Origin: Modestobacter lapidis
GTDB lineage: Bacteria; Actinomycetota; Actinomycetes; Mycobacteriales; Geodermatophilaceae
DNA: 64,000 nt
Reading direction: 5' to 3'
Assembly: GCA_019779905.1 (NCBI GenBank)
Contig: JABAKE010000015.1
Span: 1 to 64,000, forward strand
A program made the translations under genes and the position numbers. The notes beneath the pieces are model-generated. The model worked only from the letters and a program-made list of their open reading frames with translations. It was not told where the DNA came from and searched no databases. This document shows positions 24,326-31,953 of this stretch, piece by piece; positions within the stretch are counted from its first letter, which is position 1, and every line of letters begins with the position of its first letter.

Positions 24326-25516
24326 ATGTGCGATCTCGTCTCCCGGGTGGCCGACGACCCGTCGTTGCCCGAGTCCAACCGCCGGCAGTTCCTCAAGGTG
24401 CTCGGCGCCACGGCGGCCGCCGGGGGAATGCTGGCCGCCGGCGTCGGCACGGCGCAGGCCACACCCGGCAGCAGCGGCTCCAGCGGCAAGGGCCGCGGCG
24501 GCCGGACGCGCCTGGTGCTCCTGGGCACCGGCGGCGGGCCGACGCTCATCGACGGCAACCGCTTCGGCGTCTCCACGGCGGTGGCCTACGGCGACCGGGT
24601 GTACGTCGTCGACCTCGGCCTGGGCTCGTTCCTGCGCCTGCGGCAGAGCAGTCTCGCCCCGCTGGACGGCACGGCGTCGACGTTCAACCGGGTGCGCGGC
24701 ATCTTCTTCACCCACATGCACAGCGACCACCTGATGGACTGGCCGGCCGTCTACGCCACCGGCACGATGAACATGACCGGCCGGGCGGGCGGGCCGATCG
24801 AGGTGCGCGGGCCCGGTCGGCGCGACACGCTGCCGCGGGTGTTCCCGCCCACCCGTCCCACCCCGCCGCTGGTCAACCCGGCCGACCCGACACCGGGGAT
24901 CGCCGGCATGTCCGGGTACCTCGACCAGGCCTGGGCGGCCGACTTCAACGACCGGGCCCGGGACAGCAACTTCCCCGGGCCGACGTCGCTGTTCAACGTG
25001 CGCGACATCGACCTGACCGGCGTCTGGTCGGTCGACCCCGAGGGCAGGCCGCCGCGCCTGACGAAGCCCATCCCGGTGTGGCAGGACGGCGACGTGACGA
25101 TCACCGCCACCCTCGTCGACCACCACCCGACCGCCCCGGCCTTCGGGTTCCGGTTCGACACCCCGGACGGATCCGTTGTCATCTCCGGGGACACCGGCGT
25201 CAGCGAGAACCTCATCGACCTGGCCAAGGACGCGGACTACCTGGTGCACGAGGTCATCGACCCGGCGTTCGTCGAGCGGCTCGTCGCCACGCTGCCCGCG
25301 GACATCGCCGGCCCGGTGCGGCAGCACCTGCTCGAGGCGCACACGACGATCGAGCAGGTCGGCCGGGACGTCGCGGAGCGAGCCGGGGCGAAGAACCTGG
25401 TGCTCACCCACCTGGTGCCCGGCAACAGCAAGGCGGCCACCTGGAAGAAGGCCCAGCGCGGGTACTCCGGCAGGCTCGTCGTCGGCGAGGACCTGATGGA
25501 GTTCCGCGTCGGCTGA
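24326..25516 (+). CDS. Tat-exported metallo-beta-lactamase-fold hydrolase
   Basis: A 396-residue protein. The Tat signal N-R-R-Q-F-L-K-V (18-25) is followed by a hydrophobic run and an A-Q-A cleavage region at about 43-45. The MBL core has T-H-M-H-S-D-H (His130, His132, Asp134, His135), S-G-D-T-G-V for the bridging aspartate and L-T-H-L-V-P for the last histidine, so a two-metal site is expected. The sequence is closer to RNase Z/arylsulfatase-like and lactonase-like hydrolases than to beta-lactamases. It lies 33 bases after the MFS gene and may hydrolyse a substrate outside the membrane before uptake. Substrate unknown. Confidence 0.85.
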   Translation: MCDLVSRVADDPSLPESNRRQFLKVLGATAAAGGMLAAGVGTAQATPGSSGSSGKGRGGRTRLVLLGTGGGPTLIDGNRFGVSTAVAYGDRVYVVDLGLGSFLRLRQSSLAPLDGTASTFNRVRGIFFTHMHSDHLMDWPAVYATGTMNMTGRAGGPIEVRGPGRRDTLPRVFPPTRPTPPLVNPADPTPGIAGMSGYLDQAWAADFNDRARDSNFPGPTSLFNVRDIDLTGVWSVDPEGRPPRLTKPIPVWQDGDVTITATLVDHHPTAPAFGFRFDTPDGSVVISGDTGVSENLIDLAKDADYLVHEVIDPAFVERLVATLPADIAGPVRQHLLEAHTTIEQVGRDVAERAGAKNLVLTHLVPGNSKAATWKKAQRGYSGRLVVGEDLMEFRVG

Positions 25517-25523
25517 CCGGGGC

Positions 25524-25544
25524 GGCCGCCCGATCCGGGCGGCC
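25524..25544 (+). terminator. hairpin after the MBL-fold hydrolase gene
   Basis: GGCCGCCCG-ATC-CGGGCGGCC is a perfect 9-bp stem with a 3-base loop, 8 bases after the stop codon. No T-run follows. Confidence 0.55.
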
Positions 25545-25565
25545 CTGGTCCCACCAGGAGACCGT

Positions 25566-25583
25566 GCTTTCGGTACCGGAAGC
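25566..25583. repeat. palindrome copy 1, GCTTTCGGTACCGGAAGC
   Basis: An 18-base near-palindrome with one mismatched pair, directly followed by a second, perfect copy. It lies between convergent genes. Confidence 0.75.
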
Positions 25584-25584
25584 C

Positions 25585-25610
25585 CCGTGCTTTCGGTACC
25601 GAAAGCGCGG
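25585..25610. repeat. palindrome copy 2, core GCTTTCGGTACCGAAAGC
   Basis: The 18-base core (25589-25606) is perfect. The flanking CCGT and GCGG extend pairing to 13 bp as RNA with one U-G wobble. Copies are 23 bases apart in the same register. The A/T content differs from the surroundings. It could be a bidirectional terminator or a dispersed intergenic element. Confidence 0.75.
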
Positions 25611-25638
25611 TCTTCCGCTGCGGCTGAGACCGGAGCGG

Positions 25639-26886
25639 TCAGGTCGGGGAGGTCGCCTGCCACTGGCGCACGTAGGCGCGGCCGTAGTCGTTGCCGTGCG
25701 GGGTGCGCAGCACGGTGTGGATGTGGAAGGGCTTCGGGGTGTCGTAGTCGAGGAAGACGCCGCAGTGGTGGTCGAGCTCGGCGATGAGCACCGGCGACTG
25801 CACCCGGTAGTAGAAGACGTCGCCCTCGGCGTGCCCGCCGATCCAGCAGAACCAGGTGTCGTCGAGGTGCTCGGCGACCTCGCGGAGCCGGGCGGCGCGC
25901 GGCCCCGCCGGCAGCAGCGACAGGAACTGCTCGCAGATCGCCAGCACCCGCTGCTGCGCCCCGGCCGGCATCCCGGCTACCGGCACGCCCTCGACCGGAA
26001 TGATCCGGTTGTCCTGGAACGCGCCGGCCAGGTGCCGCTCGTCGCCGGGGTGCACCCGGCCGGGGGGCATCGCCGGGTCGACCATCCGGGCGTAGACGGT
26101 GGCCGCCGCCCGCTGCTCGGGGGGCAGCGCGGCCATCACGGCGAGGCCGGCCGCGATCCGCTCGGTGAACGACTCGGTGCCGGCGTGCGGGCCGGCGTCG
26201 ATCTCGTTGGGCTCGGCACCGAGGAAGACCGGGCTGAGCACCATCCGGCCCTCGACGACCAGGCAGTTGACCGCGCAGTGGTGGCCGAACAGCTGCCAGC
26301 CCCAGGGCGCCCGCAGGTCGGGCTCGCCGTAGAGGGCGATGTTGTAGCTCCACTCACCGAGCACGGTCGGCAGGCCGACCACCTCGCCCAGGAAGCCGTT
26401 GATCAGCATCATCGCGTGGGTCAGCTCGAAGCCGTCCGGCGAGAGCGAGGCGGCCATCAGCGCGAGCGCCTTCTCCCGCACCTCCGGCGGCTGGAACTCC
26501 AGCCGCAGGCCGGTGTCGAACTGCATGAACTCCGGGTTGGCCCAGGTCTGCCACTCGACGGCATCCACCGGGAACGAGACCCGGGCCCGGCTCGCGTCGT
26601 CCAGCGCCGCCAGCAGCTCGGTGGCCGCCGTGACCATGGCGGCCACCGGGGCCTCCTCGCCCGGCTCCGCCGGGGTCAGCGGGTACAGCCCGTCGCGCAG
26701 GGTGCCGTCCTCGGTGACCCCGCGGAAGTCGTTGCGGTAGAGCGGCGTCCAGCCCTCGACCAGCCCGCCGGTGAAGGTGCCCTTCTTCCGGGCGGCCTCC
26801 CGGTAGCCGTACGGGTCCATGCCGCGGACGTCGGCCAGTCGGGGGTGCTCGGGTGGGAACAGGTACTGGCGGAACTCGCCGGGCAC
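25639..26886 (-). CDS. DUF3500 family protein
   Basis: A 415-residue protein that matches the DUF3500 pattern: G-W-Q-L-F-G-H-H-C-A-V-N-C-L, then a histidine/acid-rich C-terminus D-T-W-F-C-W-I-G-G, L-I-A-E-L-D-H-H-C-G-V-F and H-I-H-T-V-L-R-T-P-H-G-N-D-Y-G. The clustered histidines and acids suggest a metal site. The family has no established reaction. GTG 26886 begins two bases after the stop of the fumarylacetoacetase-like gene, so it is part of that operon and probably takes part in the same pathway. Of the unit 2 proteins it is the least understood. Confidence 0.75.
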   Translation of the reverse strand: MPGEFRQYLFPPEHPRLADVRGMDPYGYREAARKKGTFTGGLVEGWTPLYRNDFRGVTEDGTLRDGLYPLTPAEPGEEAPVAAMVTAATELLAALDDASRARVSFPVDAVEWQTWANPEFMQFDTGLRLEFQPPEVREKALALMAASLSPDGFELTHAMMLINGFLGEVVGLPTVLGEWSYNIALYGEPDLRAPWGWQLFGHHCAVNCLVVEGRMVLSPVFLGAEPNEIDAGPHAGTESFTERIAAGLAVMAALPPEQRAAATVYARMVDPAMPPGRVHPGDERHLAGAFQDNRIIPVEGVPVAGMPAGAQQRVLAICEQFLSLLPAGPRAARLREVAEHLDDTWFCWIGGHAEGDVFYYRVQSPVLIAELDHHCGVFLDYDTPKPFHIHTVLRTPHGNDYGRAYVRQWQATSPT

Positions 26887-26888
26887 GC

Positions 26889-27737
26889 TCAGGCCTTCCG
26901 GGCGGAGTTGTCGACGATGCGGTTGGCGAGCACGCCCAGCCGGTCGACCTCGACCTCGACGACGTCGCCCGGCTGCAGCAGCCACGGTGGCGTGCGGGCG
27001 TAGCCGACCCCGGACGGGGTGCCGGTGGCGAGCAGGTCGCCGGGGCGCAGCGTGAAGGTGCGCGAGATCAGCGACAGGGTGTCCCCGACGGTGTAGACCA
27101 TCTCGTCGGTGCGCCCGTCCTGGACGGTCTCGCCGTTGACCCGGGTCTGCACCCGGAGGCCGTCGCGCAGGTCGCCGACCTCGGCCGCCGGCACCATCGG
27201 GCCCAGCGGGCCCGACCGGTCGCCGTTCTTGCCGAGGATCCACTGCGAGGTGAGCTTCTGCGCCCGCCGTGAGGTGAGGTCGTTGAACGTCGAGTACCCG
27301 ACGACGGCGGCCAGCGCCTCCTCCGGCGTCGCGTCCACCAGGCTCCGCCCGACGTAGGCCACCACCTCGCCCTCCCAGTCCAGCCCGTCCTCGTCGGCCG
27401 GGATCGGCACCTCGGCGCCGTCCACGGTGAGCGACTGCGTCCAACGGGCGAACAGCGTCGGGTACGGAGGCACGCCCTCGCCGGAGAAGGAGCCCTCGGC
27501 CACGTGCTTGAGGTAGTTCAGCCCGATGCACACCACCCGGGCGCCCGGCAGCACCGGCGGCACGCGCTCCACGTCGGCCACGGCCAGCGTCGGACCGGCC
27601 GCCGGCCGGGACAGGTGCCCGGCGGCGTCGGCCCAGAACTCCGCCAGCCCGGCCAGCACGGTGACCTCGTCGCCGGCCTCGGACAGCGCGGCGACCTCGA
27701 CCGGCCCGCCGTCCCGGTGGATGCCCACGATCCTCAT
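26889..27737 (-). CDS. fumarylacetoacetate hydrolase family protein (unit 2)
   Basis: A 282-residue FAH-fold protein of the HpcE/MhpD-like subgroup. V-C-I-G-L-N-Y-L-K-H starts the catalytic domain near residue 75; metal ligands are expected in L-D-W-E-G-E-V-A-Y-V-G (E-x-E) and the following F-N-D-L-T-S-R-R-A-Q aspartate; L-A-T-G-T-P-S-G-V-G-Y closes the active site. Such enzymes hydrolyse, hydrate or decarboxylate dienol ring-fission products. The start overlaps the upstream monooxygenase stop by four bases (ATGA). It differs clearly from the FAH protein of unit 1, so the two pathways handle different intermediates. Confidence 0.88.
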   Translation of the reverse strand: MRIVGIHRDGGPVEVAALSEAGDEVTVLAGLAEFWADAAGHLSRPAAGPTLAVADVERVPPVLPGARVVCIGLNYLKHVAEGSFSGEGVPPYPTLFARWTQSLTVDGAEVPIPADEDGLDWEGEVVAYVGRSLVDATPEEALAAVVGYSTFNDLTSRRAQKLTSQWILGKNGDRSGPLGPMVPAAEVGDLRDGLRVQTRVNGETVQDGRTDEMVYTVGDTLSLISRTFTLRPGDLLATGTPSGVGYARTPPWLLQPGDVVEVEVDRLGVLANRIVDNSARKA

Positions 27738-29455
27738 GCCGTCTCCCCGCTCGTCGATGTGCCGTCCGGCGATGTCCCGTCCGGCGATGCCATCGTGCCT
27801 GCCCGCGCCACGCCCGCCGACCGCAGGGCGTGCCCGGTCGCCCGGTCCAGCACGTCCCCGGCCGCCGACGTGTCCGCACCGCGCCACACGACGTGCTGGT
27901 CCGGGCGGACCAGCAGGAGATCTGCGCCCAGCAGCCCGCGCAGGCCCGGAACGGCATCGACGTCCCGGACCTCGAGCGGCACGGAACGGGTTGCGGCAGC
28001 GGCCACGAACGGTGCGGGGTCGGCTCCGGCCCGGAGCACCAGCACCGTGAAGCCGGTGCCGAGGAGGTCGTACAGCGAGCTGCCGTCGGGCAGCCAGGCG
28101 TGCGGTAGGCGGGCGCCGGGATGGGCGGAGGGCGAGAAGGTCGCCACCGTGGCCTCGGGTACCGGGCGGCCGTCGGGCACGACGACGGCGGAGTCCGGGT
28201 AGTCGTAGCCGAGCACCAGGCCGAGGCTGTGGAACTCGGGGTCCTTGACCTGCAGCGCCCGGGCCACCTCGGCGCGCAACCGTTCCCCGGCCGGGCCGTC
28301 GTCGTCCAGGTCACCGGCGGCGAACGACGGCGCGAGGAAGGCCTCCTGGGCGCCGGCCGCGGCGATCGTCCGCTCGGCGACCGGACGGCGCTCCGGTTCA
28401 TAGGTGTCGAGCAGGGCTGCCGGGGCCCAGCCCTGGAGCACGGCGGCGAGCTTCCAGCCGATGTTCACCGCGTCACCGACGCAGGTGTTGAACCCGTGCC
28501 CGCCCCACGGCGGGTTGAGGTGCGCGGCGTCGCCGACGAGGAACACCCGCTGCCCGCGGTACCGGTCGACCAGCAGCATGCGTGCCTGCCAGGGGTCGGT
28601 GGCGAGCACCTCGACGGCGACGTCGGCACCGACCAGCTCACGGACGAGCGCGGCCGGGTCGAGGCCGTGCGCCGTCCCGTCGACGCCCTGGACGATGGCC
28701 CACCAGGTGCCGTCCAGGTCCAGCCGGCCCATCAGCCCGCCGTGCCGGGCGCCGATGACCCAGTAGTGGACACCCAGCGCGCACAGCGGGCGGCGCTCGA
28801 GATCCGGGGACCGGAACGTGATGCTCACGTTCGGCAGGGCGCCGGAGGAGCCGGCGTACCGCGCGCCGACCGCTGCCCGGCTGGTGCCGCTGCTGCCGTC
28901 GCAGCCCAGCAGGTACTCCGCGGTGACGACCTGCTCGGTGCCGTCCGGCCCGGTGACGGTGGCGCGCACGCGGTCCGGCCCGTCGGTGATCGAGGTGACC
29001 CGCGATCCGGTCAGCAGGGTGACGGTCGGCAGCTCGGCGGCCGCGGCGCGCAGCACCTGCTCGACCAGCGGCTGCGGCGCCTGCTGACCCGGCTCGGCGA
29101 ACTCCGCTCGCCGTTCGGTCGTCATCCCGAAGGCGGACCGGAAGCGGGTGATCTCGTGGCCCAGCAGGCCGGTGCAGAAGACGACGTCCTGGGCGTGGGC
29201 CACGGGCAGCGGGGCGGCGGCGCGCAGCCGGTCGGCCAGCCCCCACCGGCGGAGGTGCTCCATCGTGCGCACGCTGGTCGTCTTCGCCCGTGGCCGCAGC
29301 GGGTCCAGGACGGTCCGCGGCTCGACGACGCACACCTCGATGCCGCGGCGCCCGAGCTCGATGGCGGCGGCCAGCCCGCTGGGGCCACCGCCGGCCACGA
29401 GCACCGGGACGCGCTGGGGCAACAGGTCGGTGCGGTGCGGGGCGGGGGAGGTCAT
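27734..29455 (-). CDS. FAD-dependent aromatic monooxygenase (PheA/MhpA type, unit 2)
   Basis: A 573-residue class A flavin monooxygenase with a C-terminal thioredoxin-like extension, the size of MhpA and phenol/resorcinol hydroxylases. G-G-G-P-S-G is at residues 22-27, L-L-G-C-D-G-S-S-G is the D-G motif and V-F-L-V-G-D-A-A-H-L-N-P-P-W-G-G-H-G the G-D motif. It probably hydroxylates a phenolic substrate. ATG 29455 has GGAG 8 bases upstream. The very end repeats S-P-D-G-T. It is the first gene of the unit, and a putative IclR site lies 114 bases upstream. Confidence 0.88.
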   Translation of the reverse strand: MTSPAPHRTDLLPQRVPVLVAGGGPSGLAAAIELGRRGIEVCVVEPRTVLDPLRPRAKTTSVRTMEHLRRWGLADRLRAAAPLPVAHAQDVVFCTGLLGHEITRFRSAFGMTTERRAEFAEPGQQAPQPLVEQVLRAAAAELPTVTLLTGSRVTSITDGPDRVRATVTGPDGTEQVVTAEYLLGCDGSSGTSRAAVGARYAGSSGALPNVSITFRSPDLERRPLCALGVHYWVIGARHGGLMGRLDLDGTWWAIVQGVDGTAHGLDPAALVRELVGADVAVEVLATDPWQARMLLVDRYRGQRVFLVGDAAHLNPPWGGHGFNTCVGDAVNIGWKLAAVLQGWAPAALLDTYEPERRPVAERTIAAAGAQEAFLAPSFAAGDLDDDGPAGERLRAEVARALQVKDPEFHSLGLVLGYDYPDSAVVVPDGRPVPEATVATFSPSAHPGARLPHAWLPDGSSLYDLLGTGFTVLVLRAGADPAPFVAAAATRSVPLEVRDVDAVPGLRGLLGADLLLVRPDQHVVWRGADTSAAGDVLDRATGHALRSAGVARAGTMASPDGTSPDGTSTSGETA

Positions 29456-29568
29456 CGGGACTCCAGGTCGGGACGGTGCCCGCAGCGGGCAGCGGTGCGG
29501 GACCGACGGTCGGGCCGGAGCCGGTCGGTTGCGAGCTTCGACGGCCCGCGTCACCGGCGCCCACCCCG

Positions 29569-29589
29569 GTGCCATTGAACGGCAGGGTG
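29569..29589. promoter_or_regulatory. putative IclR operator, copy 1
   Basis: A 21-base element, GTGCCATTGAACGGCAGG followed by GTG, between the IclR stop and the monooxygenase start. It contains the dyad TGCC-N7-GGCA. It matches 18 of 21 bases with the element at 30468-30488 on the other side of the IclR gene. Confidence 0.65.
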
Positions 29590-29604
29590 TTCAGGCGGCC
29601 GGCT

Positions 29605-30420
29605 CTAACCGGCCCCGGCGTACCCGATCGACCGCCGGGCGCCCAGCCCACGCGAGATCGACCGCGCCGCCGTCCGCACCGCGGGGCCGAGCAGGCGGGG
29701 GTCGGCGTGGTCAGCGGGCACGATCACCGAGAGCGCGGCGGCGACCCGCTCATCGGCGTCGAAGATCGGTGCCGCGACGCTGACCAACGGGGTCGGCACC
29801 GCGCGGCGGAGGGTCGCCAGGCCCTCGCGGCGCACCTCGGCCAGCGTCCGCCGCAGCACGGCGGCGGGGACGGCGACCTGCTCCGGCTCGTGGACCAGTG
29901 GCTGGGCCAGCACGTCCTCCTGGACCTCGGCATCGGAGAACGCGAGGAGGGCCAGGCCCACACCGGTGGAGTGCAGCGGCAGCCGGCCACCCACCCGGTA
30001 CAGCACCTCCATCGCCTGGTGCGAGGAGAGCCGCTCGACCAGCAGCGCATCCCTGCCGTCGCGCACGGCCAGCAGCACGTGCTGGCGGGTGACCTCCTCG
30101 AGATCGCCCATGAACGGCATCGCGACCTGGCGCAGGCCGGAACCGCGGGGCGCGAGCGACGCCACCTCCCACAGTCGCAGGCCCACCGTGAAGAGACCGG
30201 TGTCGTCCCGCTCCAGGGCGCCCCAGGCCACCAGCCGGCCGGCCAGTCGCAGGGCGGAGCTGGTCGGGATCCCGGTCCGGCGGCTCAGCTCGCCCAGCGT
30301 CAGCGTGCGGTGGGTGGCGTCGAAGGCCGCCAGCAACGACAGCGCCCGGTCGACGACCGGGGCGCCCTGTGGCGGACGGCGTCCGCGCACCCGGGCCGGA
30401 GGAGTTCGGCCGGTCGTCAT
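29605..30420 (-). CDS. IclR-family transcriptional regulator
   Basis: A 271-residue protein: a winged helix at about residues 22-80 (V-V-D-R-A-L-S-L-L-A-A-F-D, L-G-E-L-S-R-R-T-G-I-P-T-S-S-A-L-R-L) and an effector domain with V-G-L-A-L-L-A-F-S and the C-terminal V-S-V-A-A-P-I-F-D. IclR proteins often control aromatic catabolism. ATG 30420 is chosen for GGAGG 8 bases upstream; the frame stays open farther upstream but non-conserved. The gene lies between the monooxygenase operon and the divergent CynX-type transporter, each with the same 21-base element in front, so it probably controls both and itself. Confidence 0.88.
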   Translation of the reverse strand: MTTGRTPPARVRGRRPPQGAPVVDRALSLLAAFDATHRTLTLGELSRRTGIPTSSALRLAGRLVAWGALERDDTGLFTVGLRLWEVASLAPRGSGLRQVAMPFMGDLEEVTRQHVLLAVRDGRDALLVERLSSHQAMEVLYRVGGRLPLHSTGVGLALLAFSDAEVQEDVLAQPLVHEPEQVAVPAAVLRRTLAEVRREGLATLRRAVPTPLVSVAAPIFDADERVAAALSVIVPADHADPRLLGPAVRTAARSISRGLGARRSIGYAGAG

Positions 30421-30467
30421 CCAGGGGCCTCCGCTTCGCTCGTCGGTGCGGCGCCCGCCGCACCTGT

Positions 30468-30488
30468 GTGCCATGGAGCGGCAGTGTG
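30468..30488. promoter_or_regulatory. putative IclR operator, copy 2
   Basis: A 21-base element, GTGCCATGGAGCGGCAGT followed by GTG, in the interval between the divergent IclR and transporter genes. Same TGCC-N7-GGCA dyad and 18 of 21 identities with the copy at 29569-29589. Confidence 0.65.
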
Positions 30489-30619
30489 CCGGAGAACTCT
30501 CGGGCGCCCGGCGCACCGTCGGCGGCAGCGGCCGGGCGCGGTGGCCCCCGCCGCGGCGTCCCGACGGTCCGCTGACCGTGTCCCGGGGCGCGGCGTGATC
30601 TCCTGGGCCGGGAGGTCAC

Positions 30620-31891
30620 GTGTCGAAGCACGCCGGAACCGCCGGGCCCGCCCGGCCCTGGGCGGCCTCGACCGCACTGCTGTTCGCCGCCGTGCTGCTG
30701 GTCGGGCTGAACCTGCGCGGCGCGCTGGCGGCGGTGTCTCCGGTCCTGGCCGAGCTGCGGGCCGACCTGGGGCTGTCGCCCTCGCTGGCCGGCCTGGTCA
30801 CCACGGTCCCGGTGTTCTGCTTCGCCGGGGCGGCGCCGGCCGCCGCCTGGTGGGGACGGCGCATCGGTGCCGCCCGGGCCCTGCTGTGGGCGCTCCTGTT
30901 GCTCGCCGCGGCCACCGTGCTGCGGGTCGCCGGCGGGGCCGCGGTGCTGCTGATCGGGACGGTCGCGATCGGGCTGGCGATGACGGTGGGCAACGTGCTG
31001 CTGCCCGCGGTCGTCAAGCGGGGCTTCGGGGCGGGGGCCGGGCAGGTCATGGGGCTCTACACGGTGGCGCTGGCCGCGGGTGCCGCCACCACGGCAGGGC
31101 TCACCGCACCGGTTGCCGCAGCAACGAGCTGGCGGGTCGGGCTGTCGGGGTGGGCGGTGCTCGCGCTCGTCGCGGCCGTCGTCTGGTGGCTGGCCACGCG
31201 TCGCCGGAGCGAAACCGCCCTGCCCACCGTGTCCGGCGCGGATGTCGCGGGCCCCGGCGGGACGGCGACACCCTGGCGGCACCCGGTCGCCTGGGCGGTC
31301 GCGCTCGTGCTGGGGCTGCAGACCTTCCTGTACTACGCGATGACCACCTGGCTGCCCACGGTGCTCACCGAGCAGCTCGCCACCGGCCTCGGCACCGGCG
31401 CGGCCGCCGCCACCCTGTTCCAGTTGATGGGCATCCCCGGCGCGCTGCTGGTGCCGCTGCTGATCGGCCGCCGGGCCGGGCAGGGGTGGCTGGGCCTGGC
31501 CGTCGCGGCCGGCTGGGTGGTGCTCGCCACCGGGCTGCTGGCATGGCCGGCCGGCTGGGGGCTGTGGGTGACGCTCGGCGGCCTCGCGCAGGGGGCCGGC
31601 GTCTCGCTGGCCTTCACCCTGATGGTGGTGCGGGCCGGCACCGATGCGGTGGCCCGCGACCTCTCGGGCATGTCGCAGCTGGTCGGGTACGGCCTCGGCG
31701 CGGGCGGGCCGTTGCTCGTGGGGTCGCTGTACGGGGCGGCGGGCGGCTGGACCGCGCCGCTGCTGCTCATGGCCGCCGTCGGGGTGGCGTACGGGGCGTT
31801 CGCCCTGGTGGCCGGGCGTGCGGTGGTCATCGGCACGGAGTCGACGCAGCCGGACCGCGGATCGCCGACCGATGTCGGTACCTGCCAGTAG
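30620..31891 (+). CDS. MFS transporter of the CynX/NimT family
   Basis: A 423-residue membrane protein with about 12 hydrophobic segments. N-L-R-G-A-L-A-A-V-S-P-V-L at the first helix and L-G-L-S-P-S-L-A-G-L-V-T-T-V-P-V are the CynX/NimT pattern (cyanate and nitroimidazole-type transporters; many members are organic-anion permeases). GTG 30620 has GGGAGG just upstream. It is divergent from the IclR gene and shares its putative operator, so it probably imports the aromatic substrate of the monooxygenase unit. Confidence 0.85.
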   Translation: MSKHAGTAGPARPWAASTALLFAAVLLVGLNLRGALAAVSPVLAELRADLGLSPSLAGLVTTVPVFCFAGAAPAAAWWGRRIGAARALLWALLLLAAATVLRVAGGAAVLLIGTVAIGLAMTVGNVLLPAVVKRGFGAGAGQVMGLYTVALAAGAATTAGLTAPVAAATSWRVGLSGWAVLALVAAVVWWLATRRRSETALPTVSGADVAGPGGTATPWRHPVAWAVALVLGLQTFLYYAMTTWLPTVLTEQLATGLGTGAAAATLFQLMGIPGALLVPLLIGRRAGQGWLGLAVAAGWVVLATGLLAWPAGWGLWVTLGGLAQGAGVSLAFTLMVVRAGTDAVARDLSGMSQLVGYGLGAGGPLLVGSLYGAAGGWTAPLLLMAAVGVAYGAFALVAGRAVVIGTESTQPDRGSPTDVGTCQ

Positions 31892-31953
31892 CCTCCGCCT
31901 TCGGAGATCCAGCCCGGGCCCCGATGCCGCGGGCGGCGCAGGAGGGTGGCCCG

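Noticed and set aside
23026-27003. A 1325-codon + strand frame covering the MFS, MBL and DUF3500 genes
   Set aside because: It is in a different frame from the recognised MFS and MBL-fold proteins, and its translation is repetitive Arg/Gly/Pro.
29290-31953. Upstream extension of the diguanylate cyclase frame
   Set aside because: It would run antisense through the IclR gene and out of frame through the CynX-type transporter. GTG 31954 with GGAGGG is the real start.
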